Source of the DNA: Synanceia verrucosa
Taxonomy: Eukaryota > Chordata > Actinopteri > Perciformes > Synanceiidae
Assembly: GCA_029721515.1 (NCBI GenBank)
Contig: CM056556.1
Span: 25,380,169 to 25,444,168 of the forward strand
Length of the DNA stretch: 64,000 nt
Direction: 5' to 3'
This document shows positions 26,565 to 39,432 of the stretch, piece after piece. How positions within the stretch are numbered: the stretch's first letter is position 1; every line of letters starts with the position of its first letter. A program made the translations under genes and the position numbers. Below the pieces are notes generated by a model. It had not been told where the DNA came from and made no database searches. It saw nothing but the letters and a program-made list of their open reading frames with translations.

Positions 26565-27876
26565 GTAACCACAGCAGCAGATCACAGCGGTGATGGTCTT
26601 ATCTTTTCTTCATTGTTCAGTTCAATGCTGTGCAAATAACCTGAACTAGAAGTAAACTTAAGCAACATGGCAGCTTCCTGCTGACTCACTTCACTGGGAC
26701 ACTTATTGTGTGATCCCTCGTGATCTCGTTTCCTCCTCGTTACATGTGGACACTTGGTCATGACACCTTGGCATCACTTATGTTTCAAAATCCAAACTTC
26801 TTGGGTAGGTTTAGTAAAAGATACCTCATTCTAAAAACAGGTCAGCTCTGGCTGCTGGTCCTAAGTTCTTTCTCTTTGCGCTATTTGTTTCTAGGTGTTG
26901 TGAAGGTCAAAGTGTTTCCTGAAATACCTTTTACAGCAGCATCGTCCCAGTTAGCGCTGCCCTGACACTGTGAGACTTTACTGAGCTCAGTGTGGGTGGT
27001 GTTCATTCTTTCTCACTTTAATGTTAAACCCCATGCTGTCAGACTGTCTCCATATTAAAAAAAAACAAGCTACCTCCACCACCCTAAATGCAACAAAGTG
27101 GGTAAATGGAACAAGACCCTGTAAAAACACCTCTAGTCCTTTGGGAGTACTTCAACAGGAGGAAATCTGAAGGTTGCATGGATGTTCACAAATCAGACAT
27201 TGCAGCAATGATCGCAGGATTGTGCTGCATTGTTATCTCATGGATACTCATGGATTATTTACTCGCAGTGTTGTTGACACTAATATCTAATATAGTTGAA
27301 ATAAAGCTTCTTAATTTAAGTTAAAAATACATCAAATGACAATAGGCATTAACAAACTGAACTATACTGTTTTACTTTGTCTGGGAATATCATTTTTTAA
27401 AGCAAAAGTGAGACAGTTCTACCAGATTCTGCTCTATAATTTGGAAAAGTTGGTGGAAGGAGTGCGAATGCTAAGATAAAAGTCATCTCTGTAATGTCTA
27501 AAACTTTTGCAGGAGCTACACCAGGGAGCAGCAGGTGGGGCAGCACAAACATCCTGTATATTCAATTATCCGTTATTTTTGATTCTTATTTTACTTAAAT
27601 GTTCAATAAACTCTTTATTTTCCTCATACTGTCTGCCTGAATATGCCTGTATGCCCTCTGTCTGAGATGCTCAGTTTTGGCAATTATAATGCTGGGCAAT
27701 TATTTATAGAGCATAAAACTGCTTTACATTAATAAAATCCCTTTTTACAATATTGGACCTTTAAATTTGGACAAACACTCAGTGTGAAAGAGTTCAGTAG
27801 TGCAGAGGAGCATTATACTATTATGATCTCAGACTGATGAGGAAAAGGTTGACGATGCTCCTTGTGCATGTGGCAG
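26565..27876 (+). other. met intron 5, non-coding
   Basis: 1.3 kb between the PSI exon and IPT1. It is AT-rich with no recognised element. Confidence 0.85.
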
Positions 27877-28034
27877 GTTTTCCCAACGTCTGGACCAATA
27901 CGAGGCTCCACGGCGGTGACAATGTGTGGGAGCAACTTTGGTTTCGACAAGACGGAGAGTTTCAAAGGCTCTCTGGTGACAGTGGAGGTGGCGGGAGCAC
28001 CATGTAAACTGCCCAGACAAGACAATATCAACAA
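27877..28034 (+). CDS. met: met exon 6: IPT domain 1, first part
   Basis: This exon has 52 codons plus 2 bases (phase 0 to 2), acceptor tggcag, donor gtatgt. It encodes VFPTSGPIRGSTAVTMCG, the start of the first immunoglobulin-like IPT domain. The P-x-x-G-P-x-x-G-G/S motif at the start of the fold is visible. The exon boundary and phase match human exon 6. Confidence 0.93.
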
Positions 28035-28598
28035 GTATGTTTGTCTTTTCGTCCAAGTCCTACTAAATGCAACCCGTGCCTGTGTGTGTGGAGTTTTTAT
28101 ATGTCAGTGTGCGTGTTTTACAATGTCTGTACATTTTGAAATGACCACTGTTCCTGCACTGTTTCTGAAAAGCCACCTTTGAGAGGCAGATAGAGACAAA
28201 ATGAGCATTAAGTGGCGGGTGTTTACGAGATAAAGGGCGCCCTATAGCGGCAGAGCAGTAGTTTAAAGAGGCTTATTGTGTTGAAGGAAGAATGTGAAGA
28301 ACCCCTCCTCCCTCTCTCCCCACAGTCATTCAACTCATGACTCCCCTAACTGAAAAATTGCTGGGAAAGAAATCACTGCATCCAGAATCCACTCGGGCTA
28401 TATCCCATTCAAAAGCCCCCTTTTGCAACGAACAACCTCATTCCAAATTGGAGGGGGGAAAAAAAATAAAAACACCACCCACCCGATGCCTAGATGAAGA
28501 TTGGCTCTTTGTGCATTACTGCAGATCATTGAATTAGGATAAACGCTTGTTTGCTGCAGGAGGGTATAATGCCTGCTCTGTGTGGGGTTCGTGTTTAG
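28035..28598 (+). other. met intron 6, non-coding
   Basis: 564 bases; donor gtatgt, acceptor gtgtttag. No recognised element. Confidence 0.85.
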
Positions 28599-28713
28599 GT
28601 GGACTGAGATGCAGTGTTCTCCGGTGTTCAGTGGGAACTTCACCCCGTCAGGTCACACTGTGAAGGTCACCAGTGGCCACAAGGTAGCCACGATCGAGGG
28701 CTTCACCTTTGTG
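28599..28713 (+). CDS. met: met exon 7: IPT domain 1, second part
   Basis: This exon has 115 bases (phase 2 to 0), acceptor gtgtttag, donor gtaaga. The split codon gives Lys, then WTEMQCSPV through EGFTFV. It closes IPT1 with the family's C-x-P and F-x-(Y/F)-V endings. The next intron is 275 bases. Confidence 0.92.
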
Positions 28714-28988
28714 GTAAGAATGCCGTTCTACCTTCTTTTTGGTTGCTCTTTGTAAAAAAAATAAGTGTATTTTGTGGTTGATGAACGTATTTGTCTGACA
28801 TGATCTGCAGTTAGTCAGCATATATATTATATACTGTATATATTTGTTGCATTAGTGATATTTAAATATTGCTGACAGTCTGAACCACTTTAAAAGTTAA
28901 AAGTTGATTCAGGTGTTGATTTGAACACAGATAAATTCCTCAAATTTAAGCTAAATGTTGAAAGTTGTCTGGTTGCGTCCACGTCCAG

Positions 28989-29125
28989 GACCCTGTGATC
29001 CATGAAATCTTCCCGACATTCGGGCCAAAGTCTGGGAACACCATGCTGACCATTAGAGGGGCCTTCCTGGATACTGGGAACAAGCGAGAGGTGACGATAG
29101 GGAGAGCAGCCTGTAAGGTCCAGAG
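28989..29125 (+). CDS. met: met exon 8: IPT domain 2, first part
   Basis: This exon has 137 bases (phase 0 to 2), acceptor gtccag, donor gtcagt. It encodes DPVIHEIFPTFGPKSGNT, which aligns with the human IPT2 start DPVITSISPKYGP, and continues to CKVQ. The G-P-x-x-G-x-T motif is clear. Confidence 0.94.
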
Positions 29126-30020
29126 GTCAGTTCACACTCTCTTTTTTATCCTTCACTTTCTTTCTATTTTGTTTCTTTTTCTTATTCTACACACAACAGA
29201 AGTAGGGAGGATGTGCAGTGCAGTTTGTGCTGTCGTACTCAAATGTGTCTTGATCATACTGTACTAGTGATGTGAACACTTTGCCTGTGAACTGGAGGAC
29301 TGGTTAAAGGTCAACGTTCTTTTCCCGCTCTTTTCCTCGTTCCACTCAATCATCTGCATGAATAGAGGACAGTGGCCAGCACTGTACACTAACACAACAA
29401 TACATCCTGTGTGATTGCTCACTCCCCTTCACTCCAACCTCCATCAGCTTGTCTTCCGCCATGCTGACCTGTAAGACGCCTCCACACGCTGTTCCCTCCA
29501 AGCAGCCCGTGAAGCTGACGGTGGACTCGGTGGAGCGTCACTCACCCGTGCTGTTCACCTACAACCAGGACCCCATCATCAACAGCATCCAGCCGTCCCG
29601 CTCCTTTGTCAGGTTAGACATTCAGTCCTTGAGTCGTTTATCACACTGTGAACATGCATGCATATTTTCCACATCGCTAAATATGTCAAACATTTCTACA
29701 GGTGTAAATGCACAGTATGAGTGTGTTTTCTGAGTGCTCAAGCATTCATAACAACCCACAGTATCACATTTGGGAAATGGCTTTTATTATTGGATTCTTC
29801 ACATAGTGGTCAACATCAGCTTCATAAATTCAGTCCAGCTCTCGCTCCCCTAAAGGAGGAAAGATTATTGCTTCAGTTTTACAGCAGGAGGAAACGAGTA
29901 GAGGTGATGAGTGGCTAAATCCACGCTAACGCTAACAGCAGGATCCTCCCAGTGGGGATCTACTGTGTCTATGCCTGATGCTAACGTTAACATCTCATCC
30001 GCCCCCCTCCTTCTTTGTAG
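29126..30020 (+). other. met introns 8 and 9 flanking exon 9
   Basis: Two short introns, 29126-29447 and 29613-30020, flank exon 9. Neither holds a recognised element. Confidence 0.8.
29448..29612 (+). CDS. met: met exon 9: end of IPT2 and start of IPT3
   Basis: This exon has 165 bases (phase 2 to 2), acceptor ccatcag, donor gttaga. It encodes MLTCKTPPHAVPSKQPVKL, then FTYNQDPIINSIQPSRSFV. The change from F-x-Y to DPI marks the IPT2/IPT3 boundary, in the same place as in human MET (FSYREDPIV). Confidence 0.94.
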
Positions 30021-30120
30021 CGGAGGTTGCACAGTGTCGGCTCATGGCTTCTTCCTCCAGTCTGGCCTCCAGCCCCAGATGGTGCTCACCACCGGTCAGG
30101 ATGCTGAGGTCTTCCATGTG
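30021..30120 (+). CDS. met: met exon 10: IPT domain 3
   Basis: This exon has 100 bases (phase 2 to 0), acceptor ctttgtag, donor gtgagt. It encodes SGGCTVSAHGFFLQS through DAEVFHV, aligning with the human SGGSTITGVGKNL block. It is the first exon before the second-longest intron (7.7 kb). Confidence 0.92.
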
Positions 30121-31734
30121 GTGAGTCCATGAAGGGATATGAATCCCAAAAATGATCCAAATTTCCCCATATGTGGGACTAATGAAGGATTGTCTTTCAT
30201 GCATATTGACAACAACAACCTGCTCCCAGCATATCCTGTTTTGCATCTCTGCATTTTCCAACACCTCATTGACATCATAAATAAAAGAAACTTTTTTAAA
30301 GAAACATTAATTTTACATCTCTTGAGATAAAGTGAAAATGCAAACAGGCATGTAACATTTCCGTTCCTGGCTCCTTATGTGGTGGAAAAAGACCCAATAG
30401 AAACAGATCACGATGAACATAAATGTTATTGTCATTATACTTGGCAGAAAAAAAGAGCTCTTAACAATGAGGGAAGAGAGATAAGTTGTCAGGCAAACAC
30501 AAGAAGAAAGGAAATGGAAATCCCACAGTCTGATCCAGCCTCACACACAGTAGCCTCTGCGATGCTCTGGCTCTCCTCACCTCCATCAGACCGTATACCA
30601 CTTATGGCAGGAAAAATGATATTGCATTGCTGGAAGCACGTCGTCACTCCCTGAGCCTTGCTGGCCTTTACATCGACGGCCCTGAGGTGTTTTAAATTAT
30701 CCGACCCCGTCACTCACCAGGCTTTCACCACATTGTCTACAGGCCATTAAAAACGTCCAGAATTTATGTAGTTTAATTATAAGGGCCTTAAAATGGTCAT
30801 CCAGGTCAAAGGCAACAGTGCTTGGTTTTTTGTTACAAAGACGTTTTTCATCAGTGCTCCTGGCTGATCTCTGATCTTTTAGGACCTGGACACCTACAGA
30901 CTATCTACTGAGGGTCATAGATGGACAGAAGAGGGGATGTCATCTACCAGACTGTCCCTTCTTTTCAGTTCATATTAGTATGACTGCAAACTCTCACTCC
31001 TATCAAAATAATTTTGACTTTGTTGAGATTTGTGAAATGGTGCATCTGAAGTCTGTCAAGTTGATATTTTCCTGTCTTATCTTTGTCAAGAGAAAAAAAA
31101 AGAGTGTTGATGAGCATAGTTTTAAATAAACATTGTTCAAAATATAAAATCTGATGAGAAGAAACACCAAAGGGGAAAAAACAGTCATCGTTTGGCCATT
31201 GTTACAGCAGGTATAGCAGTAGAAAAAGTACTAATACTGACCAGAGAAACCCACTGTGTGAACTCACTGACCCTCTGATCCACTCTTATAGCGCCTCTGG
31301 ATAACGGTCTCACAGTTTGGGTTTCACTGCAGTTGCTACTAAAATGATACTGAGTCCTTTGAAAGAGAAAAGACCTGAAACTGCAGTAACTGAACCTCTT
31401 CTTGCTTTACATCAGTTTATCTTAAAGAGGCAGGCAAACTGTGTTTCTCCATATAAAAATAGCAAACTTTTCTACGTCCAAGTTCCTATTTCCTTTCCTT
31501 CTCAGTGAGTCATAACAAACAAACAGCGCTTGTTTTTCGGAGGTGTGTGTGTGTGTGATGTTTGCCTTAGGGAGGTGGTGTGAGAATAAGCAGTGCTTTG
31601 TAATGATGTTATCTGTCATCAGAGGCACACGCTGCTGCGGGTTCAGTCAGGAGATAATAACACACTCAGTAGACACACACACTGATGCAGGACATAGAAA
31701 ACAGATCTTCATGTAGATCTTCTTCTCTGTTTGT

Positions 31735-31757
31735 CACACACACACACACACACACAC
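31735..31757. repeat. (CA)n microsatellite
   Basis: Pure CA run in intron 10. Confidence 0.9.
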
Positions 31758-33855
31758 TCCCTGCAGTGTCTCTTCTTTCACTTTCCCTTCCCCTCGTCAT
31801 TGACCTGCGCTCAGGTCAGGAGCTGATGGGTCTCTGGAGACTTCAGGCTTTGTTAAACACAAACGACGCAAACAGACGCAGCTCAATCCAGAAATCATCG
31901 CTATGAATCTTTGATTCACCTGGCACTTATTTTAGATCACAGTTATGCTATCAATGCATCTTCCGAATGCTCCAGCAGTCTTCCTGCTCTGTTGATGACC
32001 TTGCAGGTGTGGGGTGAAGCCGTTTGTGTGGCCAACTTGCTCTCTGGATAAATTAAAGGTTAAAAAAACAGCTGAAAGGTCAAAAAAGTGCAGCATTTTA
32101 AAACTGTAAATAGGTTGTTTGCATTACATTGAATACCTTGTGCAATAAGTGATTGTGTCTGACAAAGTGTCCTGACATACAAAATAAAATATATATTGAA
32201 ATATTTATTATTTTTGAATATTTCTTAGTACTTGTAAAATACTGGTTTTCACTGTTGTTTGTTGGCAACAAGTCACATGACTCAATGACTAACAGGAATC
32301 AATCATTTTATTTCTCTGTAGGATCCTTCTCATAATGTTGTCACACATTTAAAATAAGTTGCCTGATATGATTACATTATAACCTGTTTAGCGGCAGCAG
32401 CGTTACTGGACTAATTTCTAATAATGCGTCACTTGGACACAAAAGCATGAAAACTGTAGTTATCCGTTAACTCGTGGTTAGTTTGTTTTGCCAGTGAGTA
32501 ACATACGACAAAGCAGAAGGACTGTCACCATGGTTACCTGCAGTTTCATCAGTCCAAAACAAATATTATCTGTGACCAAGGTATGCTATCATTTAACAGA
32601 CTCTTTTTAGGAAAAATGTTAATTTATTTTGCCAAACAAGAAATGACCAAAAACATGGTCTTAAAAATTGTGCTTCCAGCCAAGTCTCCTGGGTGTCATT
32701 TCACTTGTAATCTTATAGGAGTGGGGTCACTCAGTGTGTTCAAATGTTTTTTTATGAGTTCACCTGACGCTGTAGCATTGCAAGTTCACACCAGTCTACT
32801 CAGGGTTTAGTTCACTTTTAAGTTAACAACACATGCCGTGACAGTCTTTTTAAAACCCGTCAAAACGATTTTTTCAGTCCGCTCTGTTAAGATGTGAGGA
32901 ATTAACGGCTCTCAAATGACTGAAAGATGGACTTCATTGTTCATTTTAAACCGAGATAACAGACCAGAGAGGAATATAACAAAAAAAACATTTGTAGCTT
33001 CCTAGAGAGCCAGATTGAGAGCATGAAGCTTTATAAAACCAGGCTATCATTGCTAATGATTTAGGATGGGATCATGCCCTGTAGGGCCCCAGCTGTCGCC
33101 TGTTAAATTCCTTCCAGTAAACGGGATGAGCTGAGGCTCAGCCTGGGAAGGGACAGTATAAGTGTCTTATTGTCTTAACCCCTTGAAATAGAGGCACGTA
33201 TCTTTCGCAAACTGACATCCCAGAGGTTTCCACTGCCAACGGAACAGCACTGCCGGTAATATGAGCCAGCCTCTCATGCCTCCAGCACTGCTTTCCTAAA
33301 CCTAAGCGATGGCCGTGTGACCACTGCAGCCACATGCTTGTTCACAAAATCTGTTCTCCAGTCGGACCAGAATCTGTGAGATCTGCACACAAATCAGGAC
33401 TGAGAGAGGAAGAATCCAAGCCTTGCTTTAAGCCCGCAGCAGCGGTTCAGGGTCTCAGTGTGCGTCGCCCTGTGTTGACTTGATATCTGCTTCTCAGATC
33501 TCCAGTAAAGCCTGGTCTCAGCCTATCTCAGCTTTCCCACAAACATGAAAGAGGGTGGCTTTTTTTTCTACGATCCGTCATGAAAAGCTGGTATGGTCAC
33601 AAAGCCAAAGGAGCAGTATACACAAAAAAACAGCACAAAAATGAGCTCATACCAGCCCTGCTTCGCACCGTCGCAGAGAGTTTGGTTTGGCTTCACCGTA
33701 TTGAGACACCTGTCGCCTGCATTCACTAAGTAGCTTGTTTCCTTCTTCAAATCTCTCCCCAGCAGACTCAGTTCCTCCAGCTGACACCTCATGAAGCCTC
33801 TTTTATTTTCACATGCAGCAATAAAACAGTGTAACAGAATAATTCTGTCTAATCA

Positions 33856-34273
33856 TTAACTCTTTGAGTGCCATTGACGTAATAATATGTCAAAGTGTTT
33901 TTTTCAGCAGCAGGTTGTCGATCATGGTCTCCCATAGCCTGTGAGTAATGTTGAGGCTTCTGGGAGATGTAGTCAGAGCATAAAGAGACAGTATACACCA
34001 CAGAGATCAAAACAGGAAGTGGAGACGATCGAGATTAGAGAACAAAACAAACAGAATCTGGACAAAAAGTGGTGATTTTGGTGAAAGTGTCCTCTACTCT
34101 ACCTCTGATAAAACAAGAATGGAACAAGGTAAAAACAAACATTTTTTTCATGATGAAATAGAAAGTCACTACTTTCATTTGAGCTATTCAGTGTTTTCAG
34201 AGACAAAGTACAAAATATTCTGCTGGCACAATCACTTTCGCTTTTATAAAGCGACTGGCACTCAAAGAGTTAA
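33856..34273 (+). mobile_element. TTAA-flanked MITE (piggyBac-like), copy 1
   Basis: TTAA at 33856-33859 is followed by CTCTTTGAGTGCCA. The far end reads TGGCACTCAAAGAG followed by TTAA at 34270-34273. These are perfect 14-base terminal inverted repeats with a TTAA target duplication, the hallmark of piggyBac-type transposition. The interior (about 390 bases) has no transposase frame, so the element is non-autonomous. Its left interior (cagcagcaggttg, gcctgtgagtaat, ggcttctggga) matches the second copy at 57206-57414 in inverted orientation. Confidence 0.82.
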
Positions 34274-35883
34274 GTGCATCCCTTTCTAACAGCATTGACT
34301 TTTTAATTACTTACTTAAATGAGAGTTTAAAAAAAGCCAAACTACATCTTGGAGATTTGGGATTAATGTGCAGTAATTCAGAAAGTATCCACAAATGATT
34401 CCAGCTAGCAGCTGCTCATTTGCACAATGGTAAAACATAAGAATAAAGCCTATAAATCAAAGAGCTAGCATAAAGCTATTTGGAAAAGGGAAAGATGTAA
34501 AACACATTATGCACACTTAGAAAAAAGAAGCAGGAGTGAAAGTTACACCAAGAAAATCAAGATAATAAGCAAAGACACGGCTGAACTGGAGACCCTACAT
34601 CCAAAGTCGATAGTAAGACAACACGGCGTGGTAGGAAACTCCACTGGTATGAATCACTCTACATTTGACAGACACATTTGTACGTGGGAGCTCCGTTATG
34701 ACTTTGCTTTTTCGCAGGCTGTTACACTAATGATCCTTCGGGGACGACAGAGGTTTGGGGATTGCTGGTTCTCTCATCACCCCTCAGTAAACCTCTCGGC
34801 TGAGAAATTGTATTTACAGCTGCTGTCGACCTGCAGCCCTTCACCTCCTCGCCCTTAAATAAGAGGAGACGTCCACTGAACAATGAAAATGATGGAGGTT
34901 TCCACTAATTCACAGAATATTTTTCCATTCGCCGCACCCCTGGGGGGACGGGGGGGGAGCGTTTACCCTGTCGTCATGCTCTATTCACTCCTCATTGGTG
35001 CAGAGGAGGAAGGTTAATTGGATTGCTTTTGCTACCTTAACACTTATACACATGCATGTGTGCATTTAAACCTCTTGCATTCACAGATGCACATAACTGA
35101 GAGTCAGTATGAGGAAGTTTTAGCCGCTGCTACTGCAGAGTGTTCAGCCTCATTTCACCACTGCTACAACCTTTACAGGCCATGGTGTTAAAAAAAATGA
35201 AATGAAGAGCATTTCAATGAAAGTGTATTTCAGACCACTAAACACTATCATTGGCCACCGCAGCGCAAACATCAGCATCGATCTGTCAGCGTGCAGCCAA
35301 ACAAGTCTGGTCTGTTCTGAGTGCACCTGTGCAGACAAATGTCACCATCACACTTTTCACGGCTTTATATCACTATGTGTGTAATTAGTAAACCACAATC
35401 TGTAAAAAATACAACACATCCTGACCTCAGTTTAATCAGTTTTGACACTGCTGTGATCCATGAGTGAAAAGAAGATGCTAGATCATTGTAAAAACACTAT
35501 TGGCCTCTAAACTGCTCCCATTACTGTAGCTTGACAAGTCCTCTCAACAACAGCTTTCAGATTAGTGTACTTTTTTTACAGTCTGTCTATTGATTTGTTG
35601 TTTCTGGGAATGTTGCTCTGGATCCAGATCCAGTAACACCTCCCATGTGAAAGCTGTTTCCTCCCAAGACAAGACTCCCTCCCTGAACTCTCTCCCACTC
35701 TCCATTTGTTAAACTGTGGACTGTTTACTACGTCCTGTAAGTGTGGGACTATGTGTTTTGATGAAACTGTATAACTGAGTCAAATCAGCCACATTTTACA
35801 TTTTAGCAGAAAAAAACACTTTTTATTACAGTTTCAGTCAAACTGTCCACATGTTCCACCCTCCAGTTGAGGCCTATGTAGTC

Positions 35884-36035
35884 ATAGACTGTATATGAAA
35901 AGTGCATGTATGTACCGTGACATCACCCACTGGTTCATGGACTACAGTTTTGAAGCCTCAGGTTCAGCATTTTGGTCATCACCATCTTGGTTTTTGGCTG
36001 TTTTTGGCTTGCAACCTTTTTTACAACCAGAAAGT
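35884..36035 (+). repeat. Dispersed fish repeat, + copy
   Basis: Starts at atagactgtatatg and runs through taccgtgacatcacccac, gttttgaagcctca and catcttggtttttggct. It pairs with the inverted copy at 15549-15630. The longer right part is a block I recognise as common in percomorph genomes; the family name is not known to me. Confidence 0.6.
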
Positions 36036-36505
36036 GATATGAGAGTGTGGAGCTAAGTGCAACCAAAGGTGAATAAGACATTTTTAAGGTGAATGGAAAA
36101 TGGGAAATTACAAATGAGCTTTATGTTGTATTGAAGAAGACTTGAAACTTGAAATTGAGACCTAAACTCAATCGCTAAATCTAGTTAATCAAGTAATTTT
36201 CTTGTCAATTTTTTGGGCTTCTTTTTGCAACAGGAAGAGTCACCCCTTGTTGGCTATTAGAAAGGATGTAAGATTAGGCTTCACTTTTCTTACTATGAAG
36301 CTCACCATTAGAGAAACTTGTAGTTGCACAAAAGTCAGCCATATCTGCCATGGTAATAAACTGTAGACTAAACATTTAAATTAAGTAACAGTGCTACAGA
36401 TACAGATAGTATCTGGATGTTCAGCAGAGTGGGGTACATTTGACCTCTGCATGCTTTCTTCACTTCCCTCATGTGAGAGCTGCATAAACATGCTATAATA
36501 AGTAA

Positions 36506-36750
36506 GTAAAACTTTATTTATATAGCGCTTTATTAAACAGCAGTTACAAAGTGCTTAACAGAGCGCATGACATAAACAACACAGCAAATGATCAGCATAT
36601 AAAACAAGAATAAAACCAAGAAACCAAGAAATGAACACTTGACAGATATGCCATCCTAAAGAGATGAGTCTTGAGGCGTCTTTTAAAACAGTCAGCAGAC
36701 TCGGCTGACCTGACAGAGAATGGGAGACTGTTCCACATTTTCGGTACCAT
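36506..36750 (-). repeat. Fragment of a fish interspersed repeat
   Basis: It begins actttatttatatagcgctt and continues through acaaagtgctt, gatgagtcttgaggcg and gactgttccaca. This series is familiar as a dispersed repeat of ray-finned fish, usually seen with its A-rich end here (hence minus orientation). Only one copy is in the window, so the call rests on recollection. Confidence 0.45.
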
Positions 36751-37819
36751 GAAGTTCAGCTACCATGGAAATAAATGTTCCTGATTCAAACTGTAATGCA
36801 GTCATGTTAAACTTTAGTCGTCAACCTGAGCACCTCCATTCTCTTGAGACCGGATGAAACTCTGCCACTCCTCAATAAAGTAGGACTTAGGGTGGTTGTA
36901 AATGGCTGGGAGGCTGATGCAGGCTTAATTTAACACGGGATGAAACTGTTGTGCCCTCGGGCCATGCGTGTAAACACTGCAGAAGAAAACAGGTGGTGAA
37001 TCTGGTTAGGATCAGCTTTATGTTAGAGTGAGAGGTGATGTAGCAGGCATTTGTAAATCCAGGCACACAGGTCAGAAAGCAAAAGGAGGCAAAGATATCA
37101 CTACATTTTTTTATTTAACAATCTTTGTGAGTGTGTTTTTAGATGCAAACACACTTTTCTTTGGAAGCAAGAAGAGGTGGGATGAGGTTTTAGCACAGAA
37201 TCATCATTCAGTAGCAGGAGACGGCTGCAGCACCGACACGTGGTAAATTTGGTTAATGTCTGTACTTTTAATGAGTGAAGTGCTCCTGATCATAATGCAG
37301 ATGTGAACACCAGGTGTGTCTCCCGCTCCCTTCCTAAACAATATGGCAGCAAAGGTGATTTTTTTCTGGTATCATGCCCAGCTTTAGTGGAGTGTAAACA
37401 TATCAGGTATGGAATTAAGATTCCATCCATTTGAATCATGACAAATCACCCACATTGCCTTTTGCTACTGAAAGAGTTGTTCATCACTTGCAGGCCCTAC
37501 TGGCCTATGACATGCCACAAAATGATATGCAGTCTTTTCAAAATATGTGTCAGTTGTCAGGAAACACCTTAGTTTTAGGGGAAAAAATGATTAAAATAAC
37601 TGGAGAAGTGGTGTGACTTATGTGTGGAGTTTGTGTGACACATGAATCCAGGTTGACTCACACTGGACACCAACACTGGATGAAAGTGGTGTTTTTTTAC
37701 TAAAGCCTGACAGAGATAACAATAGTAATCTGTGGACAGGAATCAAACCAGTGTTCATGTGTGCCCTTAGTGGAGAACTCTGTCTTTCTAACCTACTCCT
37801 GCATGCCTCCCTCCTGCAG

Positions 37820-38029
37820 AGCTGTGTATACGGTGAGAACCGGACATCCATCCAGTGCACCACACCCTCTCTGGCCAAACTGGCTCTGCAGCCGCCTGTG
37901 GTTACCAAGGTGGCGTTCGTCCTGGACGGCTACTCCACGGATCAGTGGGACCTGATCTACGTGGAGGACCCTCTCTTTCAGGACCCCAAGCTCACCTCCA
38001 AGGACAACAAAAGCATCGTAGAGCTCAAG
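37820..38029 (+). CDS. met: met exon 11: end of IPT3 and start of IPT4
   Basis: This exon has 70 codons, phase 0 to 0, acceptor ctcctgcag, donor gtaacc. It encodes SCVYGENRTSIQCTTPSL, FVLDGYS, DLIYVEDPLFQ and KSIVELK. CTTPSL, LDG and DLIYV are conserved Met blocks. The asparagine in ENRT is a potential N-glycosylation site. Confidence 0.95.
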
Positions 38030-39159
38030 GTAACCATAAACCATAAATATGCAGCTGCTAAAAAGTTTGTGATTGGAGATTGTCAGTGTGATTAATTTAA
38101 AATATGACAAAACAGCAACAATTAAAAGCAGTTTATCCTTTGGTGAAGATTAAAAGAGGGAAGGCTGTTGGAGAAACTCAAGACACCTGCAGAAACTTTA
38201 ACCGTGCAGCTGAAGTTGTTAAGAAAGAAAATCTCCATGTATGCGCTGTGACTGTAGCAAATTTAGAAAGCCTGAGAGGTGCTTCACAGAGCTGTAGTTT
38301 GCAGAATGAGATGAATTCACAGTTTGGAAGCTCACAACACGTCCACGTCCACCTCTGTGGTCCGGGGTCAAGTTGGGAAGGAAACAATACTGAAAGAAAA
38401 ACAGGAAGTGAAGTATGTTTCCCATCGTTTACACCCCTCCACCACCACAACCTCCCCATCCCTTCCCCACTGCTACACCTCTCGATGCATTCTCTCTTTT
38501 GACATGCATTGTTCTGGCTGCCAAGGTCAATGCTCTTGACATATTAATGCTGCTTTTCAAACAAGCCACCACACTCCCCTGAGTCCATTTTGGTAACACA
38601 ATGAAATGCATATTTCTCCTCTTTTCTTTCTTTCCTTTTTTTTGTTTGCTGCAGCCCGACAGTTCGTGGCAGCTGTGCTGAACCTCTCGCAGGGGATCCT
38701 GGCTCTTTTTTTTCTTCTTTCACTCTTTTCCCAGACATGACCTTGGCCCCCGATGCTAAATCCACCACCAACCCAACCTCTACCCCCTCTTTCATCCCTC
38801 CCTTCAGCCCAGACAGACCCTCAGGTTTGGGGGGATGGTGCTGGGCAGCTCTGCACTGAAGCAGGCTGCATTTAATGCCATCTGATAACCCTGGCCCTGC
38901 AGTGGCCCTCAGTAAAGGGCCAAGCTGGTTTCATCTAGCACCATACGATAACTTGAGCCTCAAATTGGCTGCTAGTAAAACACAAATATAAGAAATATGG
39001 GGGTCTGACTGACAGCACTGCACCAGTATGGAAGCAGACTGTTGTTTTTGGCGTATCACCAGGCCGTTATCGCTTCACAGGAGGCTGCGTCTTGCTTCCA
39101 ATTATCATTGTGACAATTCATTTCGAGCGACTGTGGCGGCTCTTTAATAACTTTAATAG

Positions 39160-39162
<3 letters not shown>

Positions 39163-39227
<65 letters not shown>
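39163..39227. repeat. (TG)n microsatellite
   Basis: Sixty-five bases of TG with one TTTG interruption, in intron 11. Confidence 0.95.
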
Positions 39228-39369
39228 ACAGTATTGTCACACCGACAGCTGGAAAAAGCTCTGAACAAGGATTGTGTCAGATGATCTTGATACGAAGTGT
39301 TGTCTCAGTGTGAGTGTCCTATTTTCAAGCAAGCAAATTTGTGTTGCTGCTTTGTTTGATGACTGTCAG

Positions 39370-39370
39370 T

Positions 39371-39431
<61 letters not shown>
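39370..39431. repeat. Compound (GT)n(GA)n microsatellite
   Basis: A GT run switches directly to a GA run, in intron 11. A tract of the same composition lies at 59331-59394. Confidence 0.95.

Positions 39432-39432
<1 letters not shown>

Larger units (their letters stand above)
30121..37819 (+). other. met intron 10 (7.7 kb), non-coding with transposon remnants
   Basis: Donor gtgagt, acceptor ctcctgcag. It contains a (CA)n tract, a TTAA-flanked MITE (33856-34273), the + oriented copy of a fish repeat (35884-36035) and a second fish repeat fragment (about 36506-36750). No conserved exon is seen. Confidence 0.85.
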
